NCBI GenBank assembly: GCA_005503215.1
Contig: SCNS01000005.1
Location: forward strand, 1-64,000
Direction: 5' to 3'
Source: Sphingomonadaceae bacterium 3R27C6
Lineage (GTDB): Bacteria; Pseudomonadota; Alphaproteobacteria; Sphingomonadales; Sphingomonadaceae
DNA length: 64,000 bases
Part shown: in pieces, positions 46,655 to 55,412 of the stretch
Numbering within the stretch: position 1 is the first letter of the stretch
Layout: each line of letters begins with the position of its first letter
Position numbers and translations under genes: made by a program
Notes under the pieces: model-generated
Databases searched by the model: none
What the model saw: only the letters and a program-made list of their open reading frames with translations
What the model was told of the DNA's origin: nothing

Positions 46655-46684
46655 TCGTCATTCCCGCTTTCCCGGGAATGACGA
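46655..46684. repeat. Palindromic repeat TCGTCATTCCCG-CTTTCC-CGGGAATGACGA
   Basis: Perfect 12-bp arms lie in the gap between purD and the helix-hairpin-helix gene (both minus strand), 10 bases after the purD stop. It shares the TCGTCA...TGACGA ends with the repeats at 25087 and 54078. It may serve as a purD transcript hairpin. Confidence 0.7.
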
Positions 46685-46693
46685 GGTGGCATG

Positions 46694-47968
46694 TTAGTCG
46701 GCTTCGCGCGCGACCTCGCGCCAGCCGATGTCGCGGCGGCAGAAGCCGGTCTTGAAATCGAGCTTGTCGACCGCGGCATAGGCGCGCGCCTGTGCCTCGG
46801 TCACGGTGCGTCCCGTTGCGGTGACGTTGAGCACGCGCCCGCCCGCGGCGACGATCTGGCCGCCCTCGCGCGCGGTGCCGGCGTGGAAGACGCGCCCGCC
46901 GCCCGCCTCGGCGTCGGCGATGCCGTGGATCGCGCCGCCTTTTTCGGGGGTGGCGGGGTAGCCGTTCGCCGCCATCACGACGGTCAGCGCATAATCGCTG
47001 GCGAAGGCGGGCGGCGTGGCATCGGCGAGCGCACCGGTCGACGCCGCGTGGAGCAGCGCGGCAAGGTCGCCCGCGTAGCGCATCATCAGCACCTGGCATT
47101 CGGGATCGCCGAAGCGGGCGTTATATTCGATCAGCTTCGGCCCGGTATCGGTGAGCATGAGGCCCGCGAACAGCACGCCGATATAGGGCGTGCCCTCGGC
47201 GGCGAGCGTCGCCACCGTCGGGCGGATGATGCGATCCATCACCTGGGCTTCGAGATCGGCGGTGAGGACGGGGGCGGGGCTGTACGCGCCCATGCCGCCG
47301 GTGTTCGGCCCGACATCGCCGTCGCCGACGCGCTTGTGATCCTGCGCGCTGCCGAAGGCGATCACCTCGGTGCCGTCGGAGAGCGCGAAGAAGCTGGCTT
47401 CCTCGCCGGTCATGAACTCCTCGATCACCACCTCGGCGCCCGCGCCGCCGAACGCGCCGTCGAACATATCGTCGATCGCCGCCTCGGCATCCTCGCGCGT
47501 TTCGGCGATGATCACGCCCTTGCCCGCGGCGAGGCCGTCGGCCTTGATCACGACGGGGATAGAGAAGCCTTCGAGTACGGCATGCGCTTCGTCGGCGCTG
47601 CAGCGGACATAGGCGGCGGTCGGAATATTTGCGCGCGCGCAGAGGTCCTTGGTGAAGCCCTTCGATCCTTCGAGCCGCGCCGCGGCGGCGCCGGGGCCGA
47701 AGACCGCGACGCCCAGGTCGCGCAGCCGGTCGGCGAGGCCCGCGACAAGAGGGGCTTCGGGGCCGACGACGACGAAATCGATGCCGTGCGCTTTGACGAA
47801 GGCGATCAGGCCATCGAGATCATCGGCGGCGATGGCGACGCATTCGGCGTGCGCTTCGATCCCTGGATTGCCCGGTGCGGCATAGAGCTTGGCGCAGCTT
47901 GGCGATTGTGCCAACTGCCAGCTGAGCGCATGTTCGCGGCCCCCCGATCCGACCAGCAGGATATTCAT
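46694..47968 (-). CDS. purD: Phosphoribosylamine-glycine ligase
   Basis: This 424-residue ATP-grasp enzyme starts [20 protein letters not shown], the invariant GARS N-terminus, with AAGGGA seven bases upstream. Other motifs: [77 protein letters not shown] and [14 protein letters not shown]. It catalyses the second step of purine synthesis. Its start codon overlaps the xseA start codon on the opposite strand. Confidence 0.96.
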   Translation of the reverse strand: MNILLVGSGGREHALSWQLAQSPSCAKLYAAPGNPGIEAHAECVAIAADDLDGLIAFVKAHGIDFVVVGPEAPLVAGLADRLRDLGVAVFGPGAAAARLEGSKGFTKDLCARANIPTAAYVRCSADEAHAVLEGFSIPVVIKADGLAAGKGVIIAETREDAEAAIDDMFDGAFGGAGAEVVIEEFMTGEEASFFALSDGTEVIAFGSAQDHKRVGDGDVGPNTGGMGAYSPAPVLTADLEAQVMDRIIRPTVATLAAEGTPYIGVLFAGLMLTDTGPKLIEYNARFGDPECQVLMMRYAGDLAALLHAASTGALADATPPAFASDYALTVVMAANGYPATPEKGGAIHGIADAEAGGGRVFHAGTAREGGQIVAAGGRVLNVTATGRTVTEAQARAYAAVDKLDFKTGFCRRDIGWREVAREAD

Positions 47969-49394
47969 GTCAGTCCCTTTTCCCGATACGGCGTCCGACG
48001 ATGGCACCGAAGCGCGGCTGTTAGCCGAGGCGGCGCCCGGCGACAATGCACCGGCGCTGTCGGTCAGCCAGTTATCGGCGGCGATCAAGCGCACCGTCGA
48101 GGACGGCTTCGCGCGCGTGCGCGTGCGGGGAGAATTGTCGGGGGCGAAACGTGCGGCGTCGGGGCATTTTTATGCGGCGCTGAAAGACGATAATGCGCTG
48201 ATCGACATGGTGATGTGGAAGGGGCAGGCGGGGCGGCTGGCGTTCCGGCCCGAGGACGGGATCGAGGTGATCGCGACCGGCAAGCTCACCACCTATCCGG
48301 GGCGGTCGAAATATCAGCTCGTCGTCGATACGCTCGAAGTCGCGGGCGAAGGCGCATTGATGCTGCTCTTCGAGAAATTGAAGGCGCGGCTCGGCGCCGA
48401 AGGGCTGTTCGACCGCGAGCGCAAATATGACCGGCTGCCCTATCTGCCGCGCACGATCGGCGTCGTGACCTCGCCGACCGGCGCGGTGATCCGCGACATC
48501 CTCCATCGTCTCGCCGACCGCTGCCCGACGCATGTGATCGTCTGGCCGGTGCTGGTGCAGGGTGACGGCGCGGCGGCGCAGGTGGCGAATGCGGTGCGCG
48601 GATTCGATGCGATCACGCCCGGCGGGCCGGTGCCGCGTCCCGATCTCGTCATCGTCGCGCGCGGCGGCGGGTCGATCGAGGATTTGTGGGCGTTCAACGA
48701 AGAGGTGGTCGTGCGTGCGATCGCCGATTGCCGCATCCCGACGATCAGCGCGGTGGGCCATGAAACCGACGTGACGCTCGCCGACTATGCGGCCGACGTG
48801 CGCGCGCCGACCCCGACCGCGGCGGCCGAGATGGCGGTGCCGGTGCGCGCTGAATTGCAGGCGCAGCTCGCGACGTGGAACGGCCGCATCATCGGCGCGG
48901 CGAACCGGCAGCAGTCACTGGCGGGCGAGCGGCTGATCGCGCTCGCGCGGCATTTGCCGAAGCGCGACGCGCTGTATGCGCCGCAGCGCCAGCGACTCGA
49001 CGATGCGGAGGGCCGCCTCGACCGCAGCCAGCGCCACCGGCTGGCGGTGATTTCGGAGCGGCTTGCGACGCGTGGGGCCGCGCTGCGTCCCGCGTTGCTC
49101 GCGCGGCGCTGGGACCGCGACCGGGCGCTGATCGAGGGGCTGGGGCGGTTGCTTGACAGCCTCGACCCGCGTGCGCTGCTGTCGCGCGGTTATGCGATGG
49201 TGCGCGATGGCGGCGGCGCGATCGTGACGACGGCGGCGAAGGCGCGCGCTGCCGGGCATTTGCAGCTGCAGTTTGCCGATGGCGAGGTGCCGGTCGCGGT
49301 CGGCGGCGATGGTGCGCCCCCGCCAGCGACGCCGAAGCCGGCGCGCAAGGCGCCGCCCGCGGCGCCCAAGCGGGGGCAGGGCGAGCTTTTCTGA
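47967..49394 (+). CDS. xseA: Exodeoxyribonuclease VII large subunit
   Basis: This 475-residue nuclease subunit has an N-terminal OB-fold (about 33-130: [40 protein letters not shown]) and a catalytic region with [40 protein letters not shown] and [21 protein letters not shown] coiled-coil/C-terminal part ends [20 protein letters not shown] and a Pro/Ala/Lys tail. It acts with XseB in single-strand DNA degradation and repair. The ATG at 47967 shares CATG with purD. Confidence 0.95.
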   Translation: MSVPFPDTASDDGTEARLLAEAAPGDNAPALSVSQLSAAIKRTVEDGFARVRVRGELSGAKRAASGHFYAALKDDNALIDMVMWKGQAGRLAFRPEDGIEVIATGKLTTYPGRSKYQLVVDTLEVAGEGALMLLFEKLKARLGAEGLFDRERKYDRLPYLPRTIGVVTSPTGAVIRDILHRLADRCPTHVIVWPVLVQGDGAAAQVANAVRGFDAITPGGPVPRPDLVIVARGGGSIEDLWAFNEEVVVRAIADCRIPTISAVGHETDVTLADYAADVRAPTPTAAAEMAVPVRAELQAQLATWNGRIIGAANRQQSLAGERLIALARHLPKRDALYAPQRQRLDDAEGRLDRSQRHRLAVISERLATRGAALRPALLARRWDRDRALIEGLGRLLDSLDPRALLSRGYAMVRDGGGAIVTTAAKARAAGHLQLQFADGEVPVAVGGDGAPPPATPKPARKAPPAAPKRGQGELF

Positions 49395-49470
49395 GACTGG
49401 CGGGGGTGGCCGCGCGCCGCGATGCTGCTATGGTCGCGGCAACAGCTTACCGCCGAATGGATAGAGAATC

Positions 49471-49683
49471 ATGTTGATCGCCAGCCGCAACCGCCTTGCC
49501 CGCCTGCAATATGGACCGAACGGGTTTCGCGTCCTCGCGCCCGGCGACCATGTGCTGTGCGCGGTGAGCGGCGCGCCGATCGGGCTCGACGAGCTGCGCT
49601 ATTGGTCGGTCGCGCGGCAGGAGCCCTATGCCAGTGCCGAGATATCGTTGCAGGCCGAACTGGACGCCGCGCGCAAGGCATGA
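49471..49683 (+). CDS. DUF2093-domain protein
   Basis: This 70-residue protein has the typical DUF2093 core ARLQYGPNGFRVLAPGDHVL CAVSGAPIGLDELRYWSV and then QEPYASAEIS. The family is conserved in alphaproteobacteria and has no known function. The single cysteine sits in a VLCAVSG motif. Its stop overlaps the start of the M23 peptidase gene, and its position after xseA is common in related genomes from memory. Confidence 0.9.
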   Translation: MLIASRNRLARLQYGPNGFRVLAPGDHVLCAVSGAPIGLDELRYWSVARQEPYASAEISLQAELDAARKA

Positions 49684-50642
49684 GGGTCGGGGCCGAGGGG
49701 CTGCGGCAGGGAGCGGCGTTGGCGCTCCTGATCGTTGCCGCGGGTTGTGTTCCGGCGGCCGAGACCGAAACCAGGCCCGCGCCGCGGCCCGCCGTTCAGC
49801 CCGTCGCCACACCGCCATCGCCGCCCGCACCGCCGCGCGCGCCGGTGCGGGCAGACTTCACGCTCGCCGGACTTGCCGAACAGGGTGCTGCGATGGTCGG
49901 GCAGGCGCCGAGCGACACGCGGGCGCTCACCCTCGACGGCAAGGCGATTCCGCTTGCCGCCGACGGACGCTTCCTGATCGCGTTCGACCGCGATGCCGGG
50001 GCAAGCGCGCGGCTGGTCGCGACGCTCGTCGATGGACGCGAGGTCGAGCGCATCATCGCGGTCGCGGCGGGCCGTTGGCGGCTCGAGCATATCAACGCGC
50101 CCTATCGCGGCGGCGCGGCGACCGACGCCGATTTCGAGCGCCGCCGCCCCGCCGAACTCGCTGAGATCGCCGCGGCGCGGAATATGCAGGTCGATTCGGA
50201 CGGCTGGCGGCAGGCGTTCCGCTGGCCGGTGACAGGGCGCCTGTCGGGATTCTTCGGATCGCAGCGTGTCTATCAGGGCAAGCCGGGTAGCTATCACAGC
50301 GGCACCGACGTCGCGGTGCCGGCCGGAACGCCGTTCGTTGCGCCCGCCGACGGCGTCGTCGTGCTCGCCGCGAGCGCCCCCTTCACGCTCGAGGGCAATC
50401 TGCTGATCGTCGATCATGGCATGGGGCTGTCGAGCGCCTTTCTCCATTGCCAACGGCTCGACGTGAAGGTCGGCGACCGGGTCGTGCAGGGGCAGCGGCT
50501 GGGCACGGTCGGGCGAACCGGGCGCGCGACGGGGCCGCATATGCACTGGGGGCTGAAATGGGGTGGCGCGCGGCTCGACCCTGGCAAGCTGGCGGGGCCG
50601 ATCGGCGGCCGAGCCCTGACCGGGCGCCCCGCGAATTCGTAA
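49680..50642 (+). CDS. M23-family peptidase, lipoprotein-like
   Basis: This 320-residue protein has an N-terminal signal with a lipobox-like LLIVAAGCVPA and a Pro/Ala-rich linker to about residue 60. The LytM domain is C-terminal: GRLSGFFGSQRVYQGKPG, SYHSGTDVAVPAGTPFVAP (zinc His and Asp), LLIVDHGMGLSSAFLHCQ and the TGPHMHWGLKWGG HxH motif. The metal ligands are complete, so active peptidoglycan cleavage is expected. It acts in the periplasm. Confidence 0.93.
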   Translation: MRVGAEGLRQGAALALLIVAAGCVPAAETETRPAPRPAVQPVATPPSPPAPPRAPVRADFTLAGLAEQGAAMVGQAPSDTRALTLDGKAIPLAADGRFLIAFDRDAGASARLVATLVDGREVERIIAVAAGRWRLEHINAPYRGGAATDADFERRRPAELAEIAAARNMQVDSDGWRQAFRWPVTGRLSGFFGSQRVYQGKPGSYHSGTDVAVPAGTPFVAPADGVVVLAASAPFTLEGNLLIVDHGMGLSSAFLHCQRLDVKVGDRVVQGQRLGTVGRTGRATGPHMHWGLKWGGARLDPGKLAGPIGGRALTGRPANS

Positions 50643-50659
50643 CCAGTGAAACAATATGT

Positions 50660-50705
50660 CGCGGAATGCCGCGCTGCAGCATATAGTATTTCGCGGATTC
50701 CCGCG
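50660..50705. terminator. Two tandem hairpins after the M23 peptidase gene
   Basis: CGCGG-AATG-CCGCG (50660-50673) and CGCGG-ATTC-CCGCG (50692-50705) use identical 5-bp stems. The second is followed by TTTGTTG. They are probably a weak termination signal at the end of the xseA-M23 transcript, in the 239-bp gap before the TonB-dependent receptor. Confidence 0.5.
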
Positions 50706-50881
50706 TTTGTTGCAAATACGTCACAATGGCTCGCGAAACCGCCGATTGCGCCGGGAATTCGCTTTACTCGACATGAACGAAGTTACATCCCGCACGCTAT
50801 CGGGGCATCTGTGCGCGTCGGCTTTGGCCTGCCGCGGGGGCGTCCGGGTAATTCAATCCACCAGTAGCAAGGGACTGCACT

Positions 50882-53800
50882 GTGAAGAAAACCCAATATT
50901 CCAAGCTGAGGCTAGGCGCTGCGCCGCTCGTATTGAGTGTCGCCCTGGTTTCGGCTCCTGCCTTTGCGCAGGACGCCGCCGAAGAGACTGCCGCGCAGTC
51001 GGAAATCGTCGTCACCGGCTCGCTGATCCGTAACCCGAACCTCGAACAGTCGACCCCGGTCAACGTTACGACCTCGGACACGATCGAACTGAAGCAGTCG
51101 AACGTCGCTGAAGAAGTTCTGCGCGAAATGCCCGGCGTCGTCCCCAGCATGGGTTCGGCCGTCAACAACGGCAACACCGGCGGTTCGTACGTCGATCTTC
51201 GCGGCCTCGGCTCGACCCGTAACATCGTCCTCCTGAACGGCAACCGCGTCGCTCCGTCGGACGTGAACGGCCGCGTCGACCTTAACAACATCCCGCTGGC
51301 CCTGATCGAGCGCGTCGACGCGCTGACCGGCGCCGCCGTGACCACCTATGGTGCCGACGCCATCACCGGCGTGGTGAACTTCGTGACCAAGCGCGATTTC
51401 GCCGGTCTGGAAGTCACCGCTTCGAACCAGATCACCGAACAGGGCGACGGCAACGTCTTCCGCGTCGACGCCACCATCGGTGCGAACTTCGACGATGGCC
51501 GCGGTAACGCCGTGCTGAGCATCGGCTATCAGTCGGCCGACGCCGTCTATCAGGGCGACCGCGACTTCTCCTTCTTCCAGGTCGACAGCTACACCGGCGG
51601 CAACGGCGGTTCGGGCACCGCGGTTCCGTCGCGCTTCTCGGGCACCCGTCCGCTGATCGCCGGCACCAACACGCCGAACCTCGATCCGACCGTTGTCAAT
51701 GGCGGCGTCCGCCAGGTCAACGCCGCTGGTCAGGCCGTCGCGCCGTTCGCATCGTTCAACTTCAACCCGGACAACATCTTCCAGACGCCGTTCGAACGCT
51801 ATAACATCTATGGCCAGGCGAACTACGAAGTGTCGGACGCGATCGAAGTCTACACGCGCGGCATGTTCTCGAAGAACAAGGTCTCGACGATCATCGCACC
51901 GTCGGGCTCGTTCGGCGGCACGGTCACGATCAACCTGAACAACCCGTTCCTGCCGGCAACGCTGCGCAATCAGTTCTGCGCATTCAATACCGCAACTCCG
52001 GCTTCGGGTCTTTACACCCCGCGCTTCACCCCGGGTGAATGCGCCGCGGCTGCCGCCGCTCCGGGCCGCACCAACGCCGACGGCACGGCCAACGCCGACT
52101 ATCGCGAAGTCACGGTCACGCTGAACCGTCGTACCCCGGAAGTCGGTCCGCGTATCAGCGACTATCAGACGACCTTCTTCGACTATCGCGTCGGCGCACG
52201 TGGCGGCATCACCGACACGATCGACTGGAACCTCGAAGGCGCCTATGGCGAATCGGAGAATATCCAGAACATCCAGGGCTACACGCTGCAGTCGCGCTGG
52301 CGGCAGGGCTCGCTGGTCAACGGCACGCTCGCCGCTCCGGTCTGCCAGGACGCGTCGAACGGCTGCGTGCCGATCAACCTGTTCGGCCCCGAAGGTTCGA
52401 TCACCCCGGACATGGCTGGCTTCCTCCAGGAAAACAGCACCTCGACCAACCGCACCTCGCTGTCGCAGGTTCGCGCGATCGTCTCGGGTGACGTTGGCTT
52501 CTCGTCGCCGCTCGCGGTGCAGCCGATCGGCTTCGCTCTCGGTGGTGAATATCGCAAATACACCGCGCAGCAGTCTTCGGACCTCCTCGCCAAGACCCCG
52601 GGTGAACTCGGCGGTGCTGGCGGTGCGGCTCCGGACATCGACGGCGCGTACGACGTTTACGAAGCCTATGCCGAAATCGTCGCCCCGCTGGTCGAAGACA
52701 AGCCTTTCTTCGAAAGCCTGACCCTCGAAGCCGGTATCCGTTATTCGGATTACAGCATCAAGGGCGCCGGTGGCTATGACACCTGGACCTGGAAAGCCGG
52801 CGGTAGCTGGGAACCGGGCGCGGGCGTCAAGTTCCGCGGTAACTACAGCCGCGCGGTTCGCGCCCCGAACATCGGTGAATTGTTCACGCCGACCTCGGTC
52901 GGCCTGACCAACCTCGGTCTCGACCCCTGCGCGGGCGCCGCACCGACGGCTAACGCCAACCTGCGCGCCATCTGTATCGCACAAGGCGCTCCGGTCGGCA
53001 CGATCGGTTCGATCACCAACCCGACCGCGGCTCAGGCGAACATCACCACCGGTGGTAACCTGAACCTGCAGCCGGAAACGGCGAACACCTGGACGCTCGG
53101 TGTGGTCTTCCAGCCCGACTTCCTGCCGCGGTTCAACCTGTCGGTCGACTATTACAACATCAAGATCGACGACGTTCTGGGCGTGCCGCTTCCGGGCGAC
53201 ATCATCAACGCCTGCTTCGGCGCCGTCACGGCGGCGAGCGCAAGCGACCCCGCCTGTACGTCGATCCGTCGTAACCCGATCACCGGCGGTCTCGACGGCG
53301 ATCCGGCGACCACCGCAGGCCTGTTCGGCACGACGAACAACCTCGGCCGCCTGTTCACCGACGGTGTGGACGTGCTGATGAACTACAACGCGGATCTGGG
53401 CTTCGCGAGCCTCGACTGGTCGTTCGTCGGTAACTGGACGCGTAGCTCGAAGTTCAACGCGAACGCGGCGGACCCCGACTCGATCAACCGCGAATGCGTC
53501 GGCTACTACAGCGTGAACTGCTCGTTCACGGGCTCGATCCAGCCCGAGTTCCAGTTCTCGAACCGCTTCACGTTCGGCTTCGACAAGGTCGACCTGTCGC
53601 TGCTGTGGCGTTGGCAGGACAGCGTCCAGTTCGAACCCCTGCAGCTGCAGGCCGATCTCGATGCCGCTCTGGCTTCGCCGGCTGACTGCCCCGATCCGAA
53701 CGGCGCCGATACCGGCGGTTGCATGGTCAATCCGGAGTTCCGCAAGATCAAGGCGGCACATTATTTCGACCTGACGGGCCGCTTCAGCGTCAGCGACAAT

Positions 53801-53959
53801 CTGACCGTGACGATGACGGTGCAGAACCTGCTCGACAAGAAGCCACCGATCGTCGGCAACTCGATCGGTTCGACCACCTACAACAGCGGTAACACCTACC
53901 CGTCGTCGTACGACGCGCTGGGTCGCCGTTACGCCGTGTCGGCAAAGCTGAAGTTCTAG
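50882..53959 (+). CDS. TonB-dependent outer-membrane receptor
   Basis: A 1025-residue protein starts at GTG 50882 with AAGGGA upstream. The signal peptide ends SAPAFAQDAAEE. The TonB box EIVVTGS (41-47) is followed by the plug domain (about 60-190: ELKQSNVAEEVLREMPGVVP, GGSYVDLRGLGSTRNIVLLN, TYGADAITGVVNFVTKRDFA) and a 22-strand-type barrel with a terminal aromatic residue (SAKLKF). It lacks a FecA-type signalling extension. Codon use is shifted to GGT/CGT/GTT-type codons relative to neighbours, consistent with high expression. The substrate is unknown. Confidence 0.94.
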   Translation: MKKTQYSKLRLGAAPLVLSVALVSAPAFAQDAAEETAAQSEIVVTGSLIRNPNLEQSTPVNVTTSDTIELKQSNVAEEVLREMPGVVPSMGSAVNNGNTGGSYVDLRGLGSTRNIVLLNGNRVAPSDVNGRVDLNNIPLALIERVDALTGAAVTTYGADAITGVVNFVTKRDFAGLEVTASNQITEQGDGNVFRVDATIGANFDDGRGNAVLSIGYQSADAVYQGDRDFSFFQVDSYTGGNGGSGTAVPSRFSGTRPLIAGTNTPNLDPTVVNGGVRQVNAAGQAVAPFASFNFNPDNIFQTPFERYNIYGQANYEVSDAIEVYTRGMFSKNKVSTIIAPSGSFGGTVTINLNNPFLPATLRNQFCAFNTATPASGLYTPRFTPGECAAAAAAPGRTNADGTANADYREVTVTLNRRTPEVGPRISDYQTTFFDYRVGARGGITDTIDWNLEGAYGESENIQNIQGYTLQSRWRQGSLVNGTLAAPVCQDASNGCVPINLFGPEGSITPDMAGFLQENSTSTNRTSLSQVRAIVSGDVGFSSPLAVQPIGFALGGEYRKYTAQQSSDLLAKTPGELGGAGGAAPDIDGAYDVYEAYAEIVAPLVEDKPFFESLTLEAGIRYSDYSIKGAGGYDTWTWKAGGSWEPGAGVKFRGNYSRAVRAPNIGELFTPTSVGLTNLGLDPCAGAAPTANANLRAICIAQGAPVGTIGSITNPTAAQANITTGGNLNLQPETANTWTLGVVFQPDFLPRFNLSVDYYNIKIDDVLGVPLPGDIINACFGAVTAASASDPACTSIRRNPITGGLDGDPATTAGLFGTTNNLGRLFTDGVDVLMNYNADLGFASLDWSFVGNWTRSSKFNANAADPDSINRECVGYYSVNCSFTGSIQPEFQFSNRFTFGFDKVDLSLLWRWQDSVQFEPLQLQADLDAALASPADCPDPNGADTGGCMVNPEFRKIKAAHYFDLTGRFSVSDNLTVTMTVQNLLDKKPPIVGNSIGSTTYNSGNTYPSSYDALGRRYAVSAKLKF

Positions 53960-53984
53960 TCACTTCACGCTTCGGCAAGAATTG

Positions 53985-54013
53985 GGGGCGGGCAGCAATG
54001 TCCGCCCCTTTTT
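53985..54013 (+). terminator. Rho-independent terminator after the TonB-dependent receptor
   Basis: The stem GGGGCGG...CCGCCCC is followed by TTTTT, beginning 26 bases after the stop codon. Confidence 0.9.
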
Positions 54014-54077
54014 CTATGGCGCAAGAGGGTCAGGTTGACTGGCGGCTTTGGGGTGGGAAACTGCCGTCTCTCCCCTT

Positions 54078-54153
54078 TCGTCATCCCGGACTTGATCCGG
54101 GATCCATTAGCGCAACGGTAGCTGTGGACCCCGGATCAAGTCCGGGGTGACGA
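54078..54153. repeat. 76-bp compound palindrome (TCGTCA...TGACGA family)
   Basis: The left arm TCGTCATCCCGGACTTGATC and the right arm GATCAAGTCCGGGGTGACGA are complementary, and each arm is itself a palindrome matching the repeat at 25087-25117. It is therefore a two-armed form of that element. Confidence 0.8.
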
Positions 54154-54188
54154 AGAAGGAGAGGCTTGGTTCAAGCCGCCCTCAAAAG

Positions 54189-54270
54189 CCGTTCGTGTCG
54201 AGCGAAGTCGAGACGCCCATCGGAATGGCGCTGTCCCGAGGGGCATCTCGACTTCGCTCGATGCGAACGG
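54189..54270. repeat. 82-bp dispersed inverted repeat, copy 2
   Basis: It is the same length as the copy at 10407-10488 and similar throughout, including the centre (CCATCGGAATGGCGCTGTCC against CCATCGAGATAGCGCCATAC). It lies between the convergent TonB-dependent receptor and sulfotransferase-like genes. Confidence 0.85.
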
Positions 54271-54349
54271 GTAAAGGGGACGGGGTCCCCTTCCGGTCGT
54301 TAGCTACCGAAAGCGCCGGTAAAGGAGATCGACCGCCACCCGGCGGGCG

Positions 54350-55375
54350 TCAGTGTGTCGGAAGCGGTGCCGGCAGGGCGAGCGGGATGCCGGCCTGATC
54401 GGCGACGGCTTCGGCCCAACCGACGACTTGCGCAATCTCTTCGCCATAGGCGGCTTCGGCAGCGGCCAGATCGCGCTGCCGTTCGCCCGCCGCGAAGGGC
54501 GCGCCCGATTTGCTGTTGCGGCCGAGCGCGGGGTGATCGGCGATCGCGGTGCGATCACCGGCGAGCCCCAGATGATCCATTGCCGCCGCGACCGCAGCGA
54601 CGGGGTCCTGTGTCAGCACCTCGCTGTCGAGCGAGGCAATCCGGCCCGGCGCCCATGCGAGCAGCGCCGCGAAGGCTTGTTGCTGGGCGAGCCAGCCCAC
54701 CGCGGCGACCTGCAGATCCGACTGGCGGAAATAGTCGCGCGCTTCGAAACCGAGCTGCACATACCCCTCGGCCAGATAGCTCTCGAGCAGTTCGCGGCAC
54801 CACAGCCGGCACCACATGCCCTTGCGCGCGACCGACAGCAGGAAATCGCGCAGCGGGGCGTGGAGCAGGATCGCACGCGCCTGCGGGCGCAGCGTCAACG
54901 CGCCGCGCGCGAGCGGATTGAAAATGTTCGACGGTTTGACGATCACCGCCTCGCTTGCCGCAAAGCCGCGACCGAGCAGCGCCAGCGCATCGTCCATCAC
55001 CGCGGCATGGTCGCGCGGGCTGGCGCCGCGGCGGCGCCAGCCGACCATGTCGTTGAGCAGCACCGGCTCGGACAGGCTGGTCGCGGCCCCGGGGTGGTCG
55101 AGCGCCTGCGCGAGCATCGTCGATGCGCAATAGGCCGAATGAAACAGGAAATGGATCGGCGATCGCCGTCCTTCCATTGCTGCGCGGCAATCGGTCCGCC
55201 GCAACACGGCGGGCGAATTTTCCTCGCCCAGATGAAGATCGGTCAGAAAAGGAACATCGGCGCGCGCGGCGCGATCGACGCGGCGAAAATGAAAGGCATC
55301 ATGGCCCGGATCATAGCGGTGCGCGAGCCATTCGGCGTCGTCGACAATGGCGGACACGGAAGGCGCAGAAGTCAT
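54350..55375 (-). CDS. Sulfotransferase-like P-loop protein
   Basis: This 341-residue protein has a PAPS-binding-like P-loop FLFHSAYCASTMLAQALDHP (about 77-96). SLSEPVLLNDM follows, then VIVKPSNIFNPL and RAILLHAPLRDFLLSVARKG, which mimic the 3'-phosphate-binding strand and helix of sulfotransferases. The usual P-loop lysine/arginine is not clear, so activity is uncertain. No signal peptide. It is divergent from a TPR-aspartyl hydroxylase gene (37-bp gap) and next to a TonB-dependent receptor, an association I recall in other sphingomonads. Confidence 0.65.
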   Translation of the reverse strand: MTSAPSVSAIVDDAEWLAHRYDPGHDAFHFRRVDRAARADVPFLTDLHLGEENSPAVLRRTDCRAAMEGRRSPIHFLFHSAYCASTMLAQALDHPGAATSLSEPVLLNDMVGWRRRGASPRDHAAVMDDALALLGRGFAASEAVIVKPSNIFNPLARGALTLRPQARAILLHAPLRDFLLSVARKGMWCRLWCRELLESYLAEGYVQLGFEARDYFRQSDLQVAAVGWLAQQQAFAALLAWAPGRIASLDSEVLTQDPVAAVAAAMDHLGLAGDRTAIADHPALGRNSKSGAPFAAGERQRDLAAAEAAYGEEIAQVVGWAEAVADQAGIPLALPAPLPTH

Positions 55376-55412
55376 CAATCGACCTTGCCGATTGCCCCTG
55401 CCAATGGCAAGC

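Larger units (their letters stand above)
54014..54349. other. Intergenic region holding two repeat elements, no gene seen
   Basis: With the terminator, this makes a 390-bp gap between convergent genes. It contains two palindromic elements (54078-54153 and 54189-54270) and a short unassigned tail. Small open frames here are only repeat read-through, without a ribosome site or family pattern. Confidence 0.7.

Noticed and set aside
50912..53761. A 949-residue open frame opposite the TonB-dependent receptor
   Set aside because: It has no family pattern and mirrors the third-position bias of the real gene. The receptor has a signal peptide, TonB box and plug on the plus strand.
54147..54398. Open frame of 83 codons across the repeats after the TonB-dependent receptor
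   Set aside because: It reads through two palindromic elements and has no ribosome site or family resemblance.
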